A DNA stretch of 64,000 nt from the NCBI RefSeq assembly GCF_009769385.1, contig NZ_VKAB01000048.1, forward strand, positions 1-64,000. Reading direction: 5' to 3'. Position numbers and translations under genes: made by a program. Below are positions 1 to 10,400 of the stretch, in pieces. This DNA comes from Saccharothrix deserti. Its GTDB lineage: Bacteria > Actinomycetota > Actinomycetes > Mycobacteriales > Pseudonocardiaceae. The notes beneath the pieces were generated by a model. The model had not been told where the DNA came from, did not search any database, and saw only the letters and a list, made by a program, of their open reading frames with translations. Numbering within the stretch: the stretch's first letter is position 1; each line of letters starts with the position of its first letter.

Positions 1-56
1 CGTTCCCGCCGGGCCCGTTGCTCCGCGGTCAGACCACCACCATCGGAATACCGCAT
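1..56 (-). CDS. IS630-type transposase, 5' end only (cut by window edge)
   Basis: The minus strand starts at ATG 56-54 and reads MRYSDGGGLTAEQRARRE before leaving the window. This opening is typical of actinobacterial IS630-family transposases, whose N-terminus is a helix-turn-helix of the kind 'MRYPDGGGLTAEERARRE'. Only 18 codons are visible, so completeness cannot be judged. Confidence 0.55.
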   Translation of the reverse strand, partial: MRYSDGGGLTAEQRARRE

Positions 57-96
57 CCCACCGGCATACACCCACCGGCATACACCCACCGGCAAG
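57..96. repeat. 14-bp tandem repeat, nearly three copies
   Basis: The unit CCCACCGGCATACA occurs at 57-70 and 71-84 and again partially from 85. It lies just upstream of the IS630 start codon. It may be polymerase slippage; no function is evident. Confidence 0.7.
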
Positions 97-471
97 AGCA
101 ACCGTCACCCCGAAACGAAAAGATCGGGTAGCGAGCCCTCGTTCGACTTTGCGGTCAGCACACCCACCCAGGCGAACAGTCGCTTGCCGGTCGCCGACCG
201 GCCCACCGGTGCATGCGGCGTCCCCGCGGATCCTCCGCGCTGGACGGGTGGACCAGCCACCGTACGGGCTGATCGAGGACGAGGCGGCCTGATCACCGTG
301 ACGCATCGCGAAGATGTCCGCGGTGGTCCGTGGACGGGTCGGCATGTCCGTGCCCGCGGACCACCCACTCAACTGGACGAAGACAGCAGCCATCGCCGGG
401 TCACCGCGTCCGAAGGTCGGCGCTCGGCGTGCCGACCGGCCGCGGGCAACGCTCGATTGTCGTTATCCGCT
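97..471. other. Non-coding stretch, nothing recognised
   Basis: About 375 bases between the IS630 start and the 3' end of the LuxR gene. Open frames exist on both strands but none has a recognisable protein, ribosome site or conserved motif. It may hold the distal part of the IS630 end. Confidence 0.4.
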
Positions 472-1527
472 TCACCCGAGGAAGAGGGCGGCCACGAGTT
501 CCCCGCGGCTGGCGACGCCGACCTTGGCGAAGATGTGGCGCAGGTGCTCCTGCGCCGTGTACGGCGAGATCTCGAGCCTGCGAGCTATCCGGTGGGTGGC
601 ATGCCCCCTCAGGACGAGTTCGGCGACCTGCTGCTCACGCGGAGTCAACCCGTGGATCGCCGCTGTCAACGGGGCCAGGTGCTCACGGCTGGCCGGACCG
701 ATGATGACGCTGGCGGTGCCGGTTGTCCCGAGCTCGGTCAGGGCGCCGTGCAAGGTCGCCCAGTGTCCGTTGATCAGTCGGATACGGAGCACCGCTGACG
801 CACTCGCCTCGGCCAACGTCGCGAACGAAACAGCGTGGACGGGCAGCGGAAGCTCGCCGTCGGACCAGGGACCGCCGGGGAACAGTGCCAGCCACTCCCG
901 TGTCGTGGCGCTCATGGCGACCGGAAGGCCCAGGCGGTCGACGACCACCAACCCCGGTGAGGCGGGGGTTGGCACGTCGGAGGTGGCGTCGGCGAGCAGT
1001 CCGCGCCTGATGCCTTCTGCCAGGCACGGGGCAACCGACCGCATGAACTGCCGGTCTGACTCGTCGAAGGCAGCCATCGCCCGTGGACGGTTGAGGCGCA
1101 CGGTGGCCCAGACCTGCCCGTCGGTGCCACGCAACGCCACCAACATCTCCTGGGCAAGATCGTGGTCGTACATGTAGTCGCGGTAGATGGGACTGAGCCA
1201 GGGGTCCCCGTCCGTGACCTCGGCGAGGGTCTGGACTCCGGTCGGGTTCTGCGCGACGTCGATCGACTTGTTCACGTCGTCATCGATGTACTCCCAGCGC
1301 ATTTGCGCGGCGGTGTCGAATTCGCAGTCGGGCCCGTGCACACCGATGATCAGCAGCGACCGCGGGTCGAGGGCGTACCAGGTCGGCGTTTCGGCCGCAC
1401 CGGTCGACGAGGGCACCGCCCGGGTCACGAGCGGGCCGGCCGCGGCGCAGAACGCCGCGACGTCGAGACCGGCATCGACAAGTTTGCCCAGGTCGTGCCG
1501 TACCCGGTCCCCCGCTCGTGAGTCCAT
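472..1527 (-). CDS. LuxR-family transcriptional regulator
   Basis: A 351-residue protein with a C-terminal LuxR/GerE helix-turn-helix (TPREQQVAELVLRG, then a recognition helix near SPYTAQEHLRHIF). About 280 upstream residues have no receiver or ATPase motifs and resemble the GAF-like sensory part of stand-alone actinobacterial LuxR proteins. I chose ATG 1527-1525 (MDSRAGDRVRHDLG); the frame extends to 1707, but that extension overlaps the divergent gene and is low-complexity. It is divergently transcribed from the SnoaL-like gene with 76 bases between starts, so it may control that gene. Its ligand is unknown. Confidence 0.85.
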   Translation of the reverse strand: MDSRAGDRVRHDLGKLVDAGLDVAAFCAAAGPLVTRAVPSSTGAAETPTWYALDPRSLLIIGVHGPDCEFDTAAQMRWEYIDDDVNKSIDVAQNPTGVQTLAEVTDGDPWLSPIYRDYMYDHDLAQEMLVALRGTDGQVWATVRLNRPRAMAAFDESDRQFMRSVAPCLAEGIRRGLLADATSDVPTPASPGLVVVDRLGLPVAMSATTREWLALFPGGPWSDGELPLPVHAVSFATLAEASASAVLRIRLINGHWATLHGALTELGTTGTASVIIGPASREHLAPLTAAIHGLTPREQQVAELVLRGHATHRIARRLEISPYTAQEHLRHIFAKVGVASRGELVAALFLG

Positions 1528-1603
1528 CACCACCGCCTCGCGGCCGTCCGGATCCGCAATAACAGAATCGTGGCATCGACGCCGCCTGGCAAGGGCTCGC
1601 AGG

Positions 1604-2047
1604 ATGGCCGGCATGGACGAAGTCGTTGGTCGGGGTGAGCAACTCGCGCGGACGTTCGTCGCCGCTGTGGGAAGCGGTGACCCGGTTCGCTGGGCGGCGA
1701 TGTTCACCGACGACGCGACCTACGCGGTGCCGGACCTTCCGGACCCGCTTCGGGGTCGGGACGCGCTCGTGGCGCTGGCGGCCACGTTCTTCAAGGCGTT
1801 CCCCGACATGGCGTTCGAGGTCCGGTCGGTGATCGAGCAAGGCGACGTCGTGGTCCTGGAAGGTGCGACCAAGGGCACCTTCACCGGCCCGATGATGACG
1901 GCCGACGGAGAGGTCCCGCCGACCGGCAAGTCGTACGAGGCACCTCTCGTCGCCGTGTGCGAGCTGTCCGGGACCGGGCTCATTTCGGCCTGCCGGGAGT
2001 ACTACGACACCGCGGCCTTCGCAACTCAAATCGGCTTGACCGGCTGA
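1604..2047 (+). CDS. SnoaL/NTF2-like polyketide-cyclase-fold protein
   Basis: A 147-residue single-domain protein of the SnoaL-like/NTF2 fold. It shows the early helix (ARTFVAAVGSGDPVRW), MFTDDATYAVPDLPDPLRGRDAL, then the typical strands with WT-like 'EGATKGTFTGPM' and a C-terminal 'ACREYYDTAAFATQIG'. Such proteins act as small hydrolases, isomerases or ligand binders. Start ATG 1604 has AAGGG eight bases upstream; ATG 1613 is an alternative. It is divergent from the LuxR gene, suggesting common control. The substrate cannot be inferred. Confidence 0.8.
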   Translation: MAGMDEVVGRGEQLARTFVAAVGSGDPVRWAAMFTDDATYAVPDLPDPLRGRDALVALAATFFKAFPDMAFEVRSVIEQGDVVVLEGATKGTFTGPMMTADGEVPPTGKSYEAPLVAVCELSGTGLISACREYYDTAAFATQIGLTG

Positions 2048-2147
2048 GGTCCGGCGGTCCACGACGCCCGCGTTGCGGCACCAGGTCACGGTCCTGGAAC
2101 GCCGGCCGGGTCGTGCTCGGCCGCACCACCGGGGACGGAAGCTTGGA

Positions 2148-2312
2148 ACGCCCTTCCAACTGATCATCGTCGACAACGACCGCCCCGAGGTCCGCGGCGT
2201 GAAGGTGCACGCGCTGGACTACGGCGACGGGTTCATCAAGGGCCTGGACTCACCTCACGGCATCCCCGAAGGCGATGCGCCGTTGCCCTTCCATGACGGC
2301 GCTGACCAGTAA
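2148..2312 (+). pseudogene. C-terminal fragment, possibly of an ATP-binding protein
   Basis: The reading frame gives PFQLIIVDNDRPEVRG followed by about 35 residues ending in a stop at 2310-2312. 'LIIVDNDRP' near a C-terminus recalls the last strand of AAA/SMC-type ATPases (seen as 'QLIVVDND'), but the match is weak. No start codon or ribosome site fits and the upstream part is missing, so I treat it as a remnant. Confidence 0.3.
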
Positions 2313-2557
2313 CCGCACGTGGTGCGCCGAGGTACCGGCTGGGGACTCCCGGCTTGCGTGCGGCGGCGAACCCCGACGGGGGATCGTGTCGGGCATGGCG
2401 TCCGGTGGTCCTGGCGTACGAGGTGCCGTCAGGGAGGTCCGGTGCTCCTCGACGCGCCGGGCGGCAGGGTTTGTTACCTCTTCCCGCCGACTCCCGTCAT
2501 ACAGGCGACGACCGAGTGTGCCCAAAGGGCGTCGGACCGAATGGAGTGGAGAACAGG

Positions 2558-2959
2558 ATGCTGACGAACATCATGTACGTGACGGTCTATGTCACCGATC
2601 AGGACCGCGCGCTGAAGTTCTACACGGAAGGGCTCGGCCTGGAGAAGCACGTCGACTATCCGGGGCCTGACGGGCGCTTCCTCACCGTGGGCGTTGCCGG
2701 CAGTCCAGTCAAGATCATCCTTTGGTCGCATGCGCCGGCCTCGGGACAACCGGTCCAGCCGGGCACCGCGCCCGGTCCGCTCATCCTCGAGTCGGACGAC
2801 CTGAGGAAGGACTTCGAGGTGCTTCGCCGACGAGGCGTGACATTCGACGAGCCCGAACCGGAGGACTACCCGTTCGGCGTTCGCATCGAGGCAGTGGACC
2901 CGGACGGCAACCGGATCTCGCTGCGCCAGCAGCGCCGCGGAAACCGTGCCGACGGCTGA
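2558..2959 (+). CDS. VOC-family (glyoxalase/bleomycin-resistance fold) protein
   Basis: A 133-residue protein with the two beta-alpha-beta-beta-beta modules of the VOC superfamily. Visible marks are MLTNIMYVTVYVTDQDRALKFYTEGLG, 'DGRFLTVGV', 'PLILESDDLRKDFEVLRRRGVTF' and the closing 'EAVDPDGNRISLRQ'. VOC proteins bind a metal and act in isomerisation, epoxide opening, dioxygenation or drug sequestration. Start ATG 2558 follows GGAGAACAGG. It sits 70 bases upstream of the ECF41 sigma gene on the same strand and may be co-transcribed, as small enzymes often accompany ECF41 genes. The substrate is unknown. Confidence 0.85.
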   Translation: MLTNIMYVTVYVTDQDRALKFYTEGLGLEKHVDYPGPDGRFLTVGVAGSPVKIILWSHAPASGQPVQPGTAPGPLILESDDLRKDFEVLRRRGVTFDEPEPEDYPFGVRIEAVDPDGNRISLRQQRRGNRADG

Positions 2960-3029
2960 CCGCCTGCAGACGCCACAATCCGGGTCTGTCACAGCCCATG
3001 GTCGGAGCGGATCCGAGGAAGGTGACAAG

Positions 3030-3908
3030 GTGACTGACACCAGCCGGACGAATCCGGTGGCCGAGGCGTTCGAGGCCCAGCGCGACCGGCTGCGCGCGGT
3101 CGCCTACCGCGTGCTCGGATCGCACGCCGACGCCGAGGACGTGGTCCAGGAGGCCTGGTTGCGGCTCGCCCGTCAGGACACGGCGACCATCGAGAACCTG
3201 GCAGGCTGGCTGACCACGGTGGTCGGCCGGATCAGCCTGGATGTCCTGCGAGCGCGCCAGACCCACCCTGAGGCGTCCTACGACAGCCGGCTGCCCGAGC
3301 TCGTGGTGACGGTCGACAACGGCCCCGCGCCAGAGGACGACGCGGCGCTCGCCGACTCGGTCGGGCTCGCGCTCCTCGTCGTCCTGGACTCGCTCAGGCC
3401 GGGCGAGCGGCTGGCGTTCGTGCTGCACGACCTGTTCGCGGTGCCGTTCGACGAGATCGGCCAGATCCTCGGCAAGTCCACCGACGCCACCAAGATGCTC
3501 GCCAGCCGCGCCCGCAGGAAGGTGCAGGCGACCGGGCGGCCGACGGTCGCCAGGCGGGAGCAGCGGGAGGTGGTCCAGGCCTTCCTGGCGGCGGCTCGCC
3601 ACGGCGACTTCGAGGGGTTGCTGCGCGTACTCGACCCCGAGGTGAGGCTCACCGTCGACACCCCCGACGGTGTGGTCGTCATCCTCGGCGCCACCAAGGT
3701 CGCCACCGGCGCGCAGCTGTCCGCCGCCGCGGCCGAGCGGGGGCGAGCAGTGCTCGTCAACGGCCGTCCCGGCGTCGTGTCCTGGCGCGAGGACGGCGCC
3801 CCGCTCTCGGTCATCGCGTTCACCGTCGTCGACGGCCGGATCGCCGACATCGCGGTCGTGACCGACCCGGCCAAGCTCGCGTCGACGGACCTGCCGAATC
3901 CAGCGTGA
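3030..3908 (+). CDS. ECF41-group RNA polymerase sigma factor (SigJ-like)
   Basis: A 292-residue sigma factor. Region 2 lies at about residues 14-80 (AYRVLGSHADAEDVVQEAWLRL, then GWLTTVVGRISLDVLRAR). Region 4 follows at about 115-165 (LDSLRPGERLAFVLHDLFAVPFDEI). The C-terminal half is a fused SnoaL-like domain ending in 'VVTDPAKLA', close to the NPDKL motif of ECF41. In this group the C-terminal domain replaces a separate anti-sigma factor. The chosen start is GTG 3030 with AGGAAGG upstream; a longer frame from 2946 overlaps the VOC gene. It converges on the SMI1 gene. Confidence 0.9.
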   Translation: MTDTSRTNPVAEAFEAQRDRLRAVAYRVLGSHADAEDVVQEAWLRLARQDTATIENLAGWLTTVVGRISLDVLRARQTHPEASYDSRLPELVVTVDNGPAPEDDAALADSVGLALLVVLDSLRPGERLAFVLHDLFAVPFDEIGQILGKSTDATKMLASRARRKVQATGRPTVARREQREVVQAFLAAARHGDFEGLLRVLDPEVRLTVDTPDGVVVILGATKVATGAQLSAAAAERGRAVLVNGRPGVVSWREDGAPLSVIAFTVVDGRIADIAVVTDPAKLASTDLPNPA

Positions 3909-3956
3909 GCCACCACCCTAGCGCCGACTTTTGACACCTCACAGGGTCCGACGCGG

Positions 3957-4433
3957 TCAGTCCGGGCAGTCCTCGAGCGCGGCGACGAATTGCTCGAACG
4001 TGGCGGCGACCCGACGGGGCACGCGGTCCTCGTCGACGTAGGCCACTGCGGGCTCGCCGGTCGGGCCGCACTCGGAGTAGTCGAGCATCACGGTGTCGTG
4101 GCCTGCCGACGGGGTGTCGCAGATGACCACCCCGATGTCCGGGTAGCCCCACTCCCCCACCAGGTACCGGCTGCCCAGGTCCTCCGAATCGATGCCCCAG
4201 GTGCCGCCGAGGCCCCGCAGGCCGCGGATCTCGAAGTGGTCCGGGGCCCATGACGTCGGGAACGGCGTGCGCAGGCAACGGCGGCGCGGGGTGCCGCCGT
4301 TGCGCTGCGCCAGCAACGCGAGGTAGGCCCGCGGGAGCCGGACGCCCAGGTGGGCCTCAGCCGCGCGGACCATCTCGTCGGTCAGAGGAGGACCCGTGTA
4401 GTACGGGTCCTCCTCGAAGAACCGCTCACTCAT
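3957..4433 (-). CDS. SMI1/KNR4-family immunity protein for the adjacent nuclease toxin
   Basis: A 158-residue SUKH-type protein. It has the N-terminal 'EAHLGVRLPRAYLALLAQRNGG' helix-turn typical of SMI1/KNR4 domains, then GTWGIDSEDLGS, YLVGEWGYPDIGVVICDTPSAGHDTVMLDY, and the closing 'VAATFEQFVAAL'. SUKH proteins are the commonest immunity partners of RHS/CDI nuclease toxins. ATG 4433-4431 overlaps the last 8 bases of the toxin gene, so translation is probably coupled and the neutraliser is made with the toxin. It is expected to stay in the cytoplasm and bind the WHH nuclease domain. A strong hairpin lies early in the coding sequence. Confidence 0.9.
   Translation of the reverse strand: MSERFFEEDPYYTGPPLTDEMVRAAEAHLGVRLPRAYLALLAQRNGGTPRRRCLRTPFPTSWAPDHFEIRGLRGLGGTWGIDSEDLGSRYLVGEWGYPDIGVVICDTPSAGHDTVMLDYSECGPTGEPAVAYVDEDRVPRRVAATFEQFVAALEDCPD
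4385..4415 (-). promoter_or_regulatory. Perfect 13-bp hairpin inside the immunity gene 5' end
   Basis: GAGGAGGACCCGT (4385-4397) and its exact reverse complement (4403-4415) flank a 5-base loop. In the minus-strand mRNA this lies 18-49 bases after the immunity start codon, directly behind the toxin stop. It could modulate relative toxin and immunity translation or transcript end formation; this is inference. Confidence 0.55.
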
Positions 4434-7400
4434 GCAGCTTCAACGCGTGCCCTCCGGTGTGGCCCGTGGCGGCGTGGACGTCACGGCGGATCAACTGCAT
4501 CAGACCACTGTCCTGGTGGTGGTGCCACGTGTAGTCGGACGGCGTGTTCTTCAACCCGGCCGCCTCGTTGGCCAGCCGCTCGTCCACCTTCCGGTTGCCG
4601 GTCAGCTTGATCCGCACGTCCGGGACCTTCGGGTGGCGCCACTTGGAGAAGTCCGGGAACCCGTTCTTGTCGAACGGCACTCCGCTCTGGTGCGTCTTGC
4701 CGGCCAGGTGCTTGTTGCGGATGACCGGGCCACCGCAGTTGTGCACGAGGACGTCGACCGCACCCGCCGCTACGTGGTAGGTGTGCAGTCCGTCGACGGT
4801 CAGGTTGTGCACCCGCTGCTGCTGTGTCCACGCCCTGACCGCGACCACCTGGACGTAGGTGCCGCTGCCGGTGCGCAGCAACGTCCCGACCCGGATGTCC
4901 TTCGCGTCGACCCACGACCCGAGGTCGGCCGCCCAGAACGGGTGACCGTCGGTGGCGATGACGGTGCCCTTGCCGGAACCTGTGTCGACGGTGATCTCGA
5001 CCAGGTCCTTCGAGCCGTCGCCGACGATGAGGTCGGTCACCGGCCGAGCCTCGACCACGCCCGTCTCCGGGTCGGTGGCCAGGACCAGGTCGCCGACCTG
5101 CACCTCGCTGATCGGCTTGCGCGTGCCGTCGGCCATCAGCACCGGTGTCTCCGGTGTGAAGCTGTTGGGCACCGCGCAGGGCACCGACGTGTTGCCCGCC
5201 GCCTTGGCCGCGTCACCGCCCTTGTCCGCGGCACGGGCCGTGGTCCGGGCGCCTTCGACGGCCCGTTCCGCGTCTCGTGCCCGGTCGGCGGCCCGGACCA
5301 CCTCCACGCCCTTCTCGGCCGCGCGACCGGCCTTGATCAAGGCGCCCGCACCGCCCGGCACGACGGGCAGCACCAGCGCCGCGCCGTCCGCGACGATGCC
5401 GACGGCGTCCAGCGCCGCGCCCCACCCGTTGCCCTCGCGGACGTTCTGCACGAAGCTCGCCACGCCGATTCCCAGGCTGATGGCGTCCCACGCGCTCTCC
5501 ACGTACCGACCGTCGGGGTCGGTGAACTTCACCGGGTTGTTGTGGGCGTAGGTGTAGGCCGCGAGGTTGACCGGCCGGTGCACGCCGCCGGCAGGCGCGC
5601 CGTCGAGGTAGGACTCGATGATCGGGTCCGGGCTCTGCCAGAGCTGCGTACGCGGGTTGTAGTAGCGGGCCCCGTAGTAGTAGAAGCCGGTCTCCTCGTC
5701 CAACTCCTTCGACCCGTACAGGAACGGGACCGGTGTCGGCTGCGCCGGGTGCTCCTGCACCCACGGCTCGCCGAACGCGAAGTACTCGGTGTGCTCGGTC
5801 AGGTTGCCGTGCTCGTCGGTGACGTACCCCGACGAGCCGAGGTGGTCGGCGTGGAAGTAGAAGTGGTGGTTCTCGTAGGTGGAGTCGGTCTTGACCGTCT
5901 TCGTGGCGATCCGGGTGTCACCGACGAACACGTGCTTGAACGACGTGCCGTTGCGTTCGCTGAACGCCCGGTTGGGGTAGATGTGCTGCGGTCCGGCGTT
6001 CTTGACGACCCGGTTGCCCTCGTCGTCGTACACGTACCGCACGGTCGCCGGCTGCTGCGGGCTGGTGCACGCGTCCGGGTGCTGGGCAACGGTCTTGTTG
6101 CGGCTGTGGTCCTGGTTGCAGGCGAGCCGGTTCTCCTCGTCCCACACGAGCTGCCGCCGCTTGCCCGGCGCGGGCGGCAGGGTGTTGACGGAGTCGACCA
6201 GGTTGCCGTTGGTGTCGTAGGACTCGTTGACCGGACCGACCGCGCTGGGCGCGTGCGGCTTCCCGCTGTTGTAGGCGTAGTCGTAGTCGTAGGTGGTCTT
6301 CTTCTGCTCCTGCGCGGTCGTCGCGGACTGCACCGAGTAGGCAACCGGCTCGTACGCGGGCTGCGTGGACGGGACGGGCTCGGTCTGCGAGACCTGCTCG
6401 TCCACGGGCTCGATCGCCCCGAGCGGCGGCAGGGCCTCACCGGTCGCCGGGTCGGTGACCGGCTCGTCCGCCGGCGTCGATGGCGCCGGCTGCGACTGGG
6501 TGGGCGTGGAGCCGGACAGCACCAGGATCTCGTGCCGCTGGCTCTTGGCCGTCAGGTTGTGGATGGAGTCGTAGCCCAGGGCCATCGAGTACCGGTCGAG
6601 CTTGTTGTCCTTGTTCTTGTACTCGCCGGTGGCCGTCGTGAGCCGGTACAGGTCGTCGTATTCGTAGGTTTGCCTGCTCGGCCCGCCGATCGGCTTGCCG
6701 TGCGGCAGCGGCACGGTGTTGGTCAGCGACAGGACGTTGCCCACGTTGTCGTACTCGTAGCTGATGTCCTGGAACTGGTGTCCGTCGGCCAGCCGCGACT
6801 TCAGGTTGCTCAGCTGCCGGTCGGCCGGGTCGTAGGCGAACGTGGTGCGCACGCCCGTCCCGGTCTCCTGCAACAGCCGCTGACCGAACTTGTCGTAGTC
6901 GAGCCGCGCCAGGTACGGGTAGTCGAACCCGGCCTTGCGTCCGGTGGCGCGGGTGACCTGGCCGCCGGAGTCGTACTCGTAGGTGAGCACCTCGCCGTCG
7001 GGGTAGGTCATGTCGAGCACCCGGTTGAACGAGTCGTACCGGTACCCGGTGGTGTAGGTCCGCGCGGGTGTGGTGAGCGCGGTGACCGTGCGGGTCTCGC
7101 TCGTCTTCTCGCCCAGGGCGCCGTACTTGCGGGTCACGGTGCCCGCCGCGTCGCGGACGGCCACCACGCGGTCCGCGCCGTTGTCCGGCGCGCCCGGCCC
7201 GCCGTAGGTGTAGGTGACGTTGTTGCCGGAGAACACCGGGTACCGGATGCCGGCGAGGCGGTTGTACTCGTAGTCGTACTCGACGGCCTTGCCCGCCGCC
7301 CGCAGCTTGGCCGTGACCTTCGCCGTCTTGTTGCCCGCCAGGTCGTACCGGGTCTCGGTACGGCCGGAATCGGGGCTGTCCACGACGGTGCGGCGGCCGA

Positions 7401-10400
7401 AGTTGTCGTACTCGGCCCTGGTCGTGTTGCCCTTGTCGTCCACGACGCTGGTGAGCTGACCCATCGGGTCGTAGCCGTAGCTGGTCCAGATCGCCGTGCC
7501 GGCGTTGAACTCCTGCACGGCGGTGGTCAGCACCCGCACGTCGGTGTAGGTGCGGCGCTGCTTGCCGTTGGCGTCGGTGGCGATCGTCCGGAACCGGGTT
7601 GCGCCGGAGCGGTCGACGCCGAAGCCGTAGGCCAGCTCGTTGGACGTGCCGTCCGGCAGCACGGACTTGACGCTGCGGTCCACCACGTCGTAGTTCAGCC
7701 TGGTGGGGGTCACCGCGTCGTAGGCCGCGTTGAACGCCGTGTTGCCCGCGTCCTTCGGCTCGGTCACCGGGTAGTACTGCTCGACGACCCGGCCCAGCGG
7801 GTCGAACGTGACCCGACCGGACACCACCATCACGTCCACGGGCGTCCTGCCCGCGATGTCGGCTACGGCGCCGTCCTGCTTGCTCTGCACCGGTCGGGCG
7901 AGGCCGTCGGCGAACTGGATGGTGTCGATCGTGTCGTCGCGCACGCCGGTGGCGGTGCGGTCGAGGTGCCGGGTGACCGCGTACGGGACGACCGCCTCCG
8001 GGTGGTACTCGAAGTCGATCGTGGCCCGCCCGGAGCCGATCTCGTACGGCCCGACCACCTCGTCCACGCGACCGACGCTGTCGTAGGACATGCGCAGCGA
8101 CTGGTGGTTCTCGTCGATGGTGAGGTCGGGCAGGCCGAACCGCAGGTCGTGCGTCGCCGACGACTCGTAGCCGAAGCTGTCCCTGATGGACTCGACGTGC
8201 ACGCCGACGACGGTGTCGTAGCCGTACTCCTGCTTGTAGCGCTGCCCGTTCTTGTTGACCGGTTCGGTGATGGTGCGCAGGTTGCCGTTGTCGTGGTAGG
8301 TCAGGTCGCTGACCGCGGCTGAGCCGTCGGGCAGGATCTCGCGCACCGACAGCACGTCACCGGTCGTGCAGTCCATTGTGGACTCACGGTGGCGCATCAG
8401 GGTGCGAGGGCTGGTGCCGTACTCCCGGACGAGGTTCGCGACGCCGACGATGTTGCGGTCGCGGCACGCCTGGATCGAGGACGTGTAGCCGAACTCGGCC
8501 TCCACGTCGTCACCCGGGCCGGTGTCGGCGGCGTCGAACGACCGCACGAGGTTGCCGTGCTCGTCGTACGACATCTCGGTGTAGGTGGACTTGCCGGGGT
8601 TCGCCTGGCCCTCGTGGTAGTGCTTGTCCACGCGGGCCAGCAGCGGGAAGACCCTCGCCGTCGTCGCCTTCGGGTTCGCGGTGCCGCCGGTGGCGACGTC
8701 GCGCAACTGGTAGGTGTTGACCGTCTCCTGGAACAGCCCGCCCGACGGGTCTGCGGTCGCGGACCGGGTCACCAGGCCGCGCAGGTAGTAGCTGTCCGTG
8801 CGGTACTCGCTGGTCAGCGCCCGCAGCAGGACGTCACCCGCGCCCGCGTCGCGCTGCTCGGCGACCACCTTGCCGTAGCCGAGGAACTCGCGCTCCAGCC
8901 GGTCGTACCTGCCCGCCTCGTAGCGGAACGTGGACAGTTGCACGTCCTGGCCGTCGCCGGGGTGCCCGTCGTGCACGGAAGACCGGGAGAGCACCCACTT
9001 CGAGTCGGGCTGGTCCTGCGTGTTGCCGGACCGGGTGTAGTCCAGGTCGATCCGCGCGCCCAGCGGCCGGGACACGGTGCGCAGCAGGTTCGTGCGCCCG
9101 GTCTTGTTGGCCGCCACCACGAGCTCGTCGTCGCGGGTGGAGCGGACGTGGTCGGCGTAGCCGTCGCCGTTGACGTCGCGCAGCGCCACCTCGGCGCGGC
9201 CGATGCCGGTGGAGACGTCGCCGCCGGGGTTGAAGACCAGGCAGCCGAAGAAGAAGCAGAACCCGAACGTGAAGTACACGCCGCCACCGAGGGTGGCGTT
9301 CTCGTCCTTGCCGATATCGCCCGCGCTGCCGCGGAACGGGGTCGGCGCGCCGAACCCGTTGCCGGTGTTGACGGCGACGCCGACGGGGTTGTCGCCGTTG
9401 GCGAACACGCGGTCGGCCAGGCCGTCGCCGTTGACGTCCAGCAGCGTGGCGCTGGTGACCGACGAGCCGACCGCCGCCGACACACCGCCCGCGAAGCCGT
9501 AGTAGTTGGTGTTGAAGCCCAGGTTCACCCCGGCGCTGGTGGTCTTGCCGTCGTTGACCGGGCCGCCCGGCCACGGCTCGCGCGCCGCGAACGAGTAGCC
9601 GAGGTTCAGCGCGGCGTCGCCGTTGTCGAACACCTTGTCCGGCAGGCCGTCGCCGTTGATGTCGATCAGGTCGTGGCCGGTGTCGGACTCGCCGCCGCCG
9701 ATGTTGCCGCCCACGCCGAGCGCGGGCATCTCCGGGCCGGACTTGGCGCTGTTGGCGTTGCGGTTGCCCGAGGGCGCCGCCTCGCCACGACCGTTGCCGC
9801 TGGTGCGGGCCGGGCTGCCCGCGTTGGCGTTCACGCCGTAGGCCAGCGAGTCGGACTCGCGCACCGCGTCGCCGACGCTGCCCCTGGTGTCGCCCAGGCC
9901 GCCGGTCATGTCGGAGTACTGCACGCCCGCCGAGCCGACGACGTCGGGGAACCGGTCGCCGTTGAGGTCGAGGAAGTCGAGCTGCCCGGTGGTGCGGCCC
10001 TTCGCGACGCTCGCGCCCCCGCCGATCGGGACGCCGGGGATGCTCGCGCCGAACGTGGTCGAGATCTGTTGCGTGCGCCCGCGTCGGGACACGGCCGCGG
10101 CGCCCGCGACGTCGCCGTCGGTGACCACGTCGATGGTGTCCAGACCGAGGCGCGAACTGGCCGCGGCGTCACGCGAGACCCACGTGTTGTCGTCCGCGCC
10201 GGCCCAGCGGTCCTGCGCGGGAAGCGGCGCGAACACCACCACCCTTGGCTGCTTGACCTGCGGGTTCTCCGTGAAGCCCGGCACGTCGTCCTCGGTCGGC
10301 CCGTCGGGCAGCTCGTCGCGGTAGCTCTCGTCCAGGACGAGGTCGCCGCGGCTGATCGGCTTGGTCGCCCGGTCGCGGTTGCCCTGGTAACCCACGGCGC

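Noticed and set aside
57..96. Short spaced repeats as a CRISPR array
   Set aside because: The units are contiguous 14-mers with no spacers and no cas gene is nearby.
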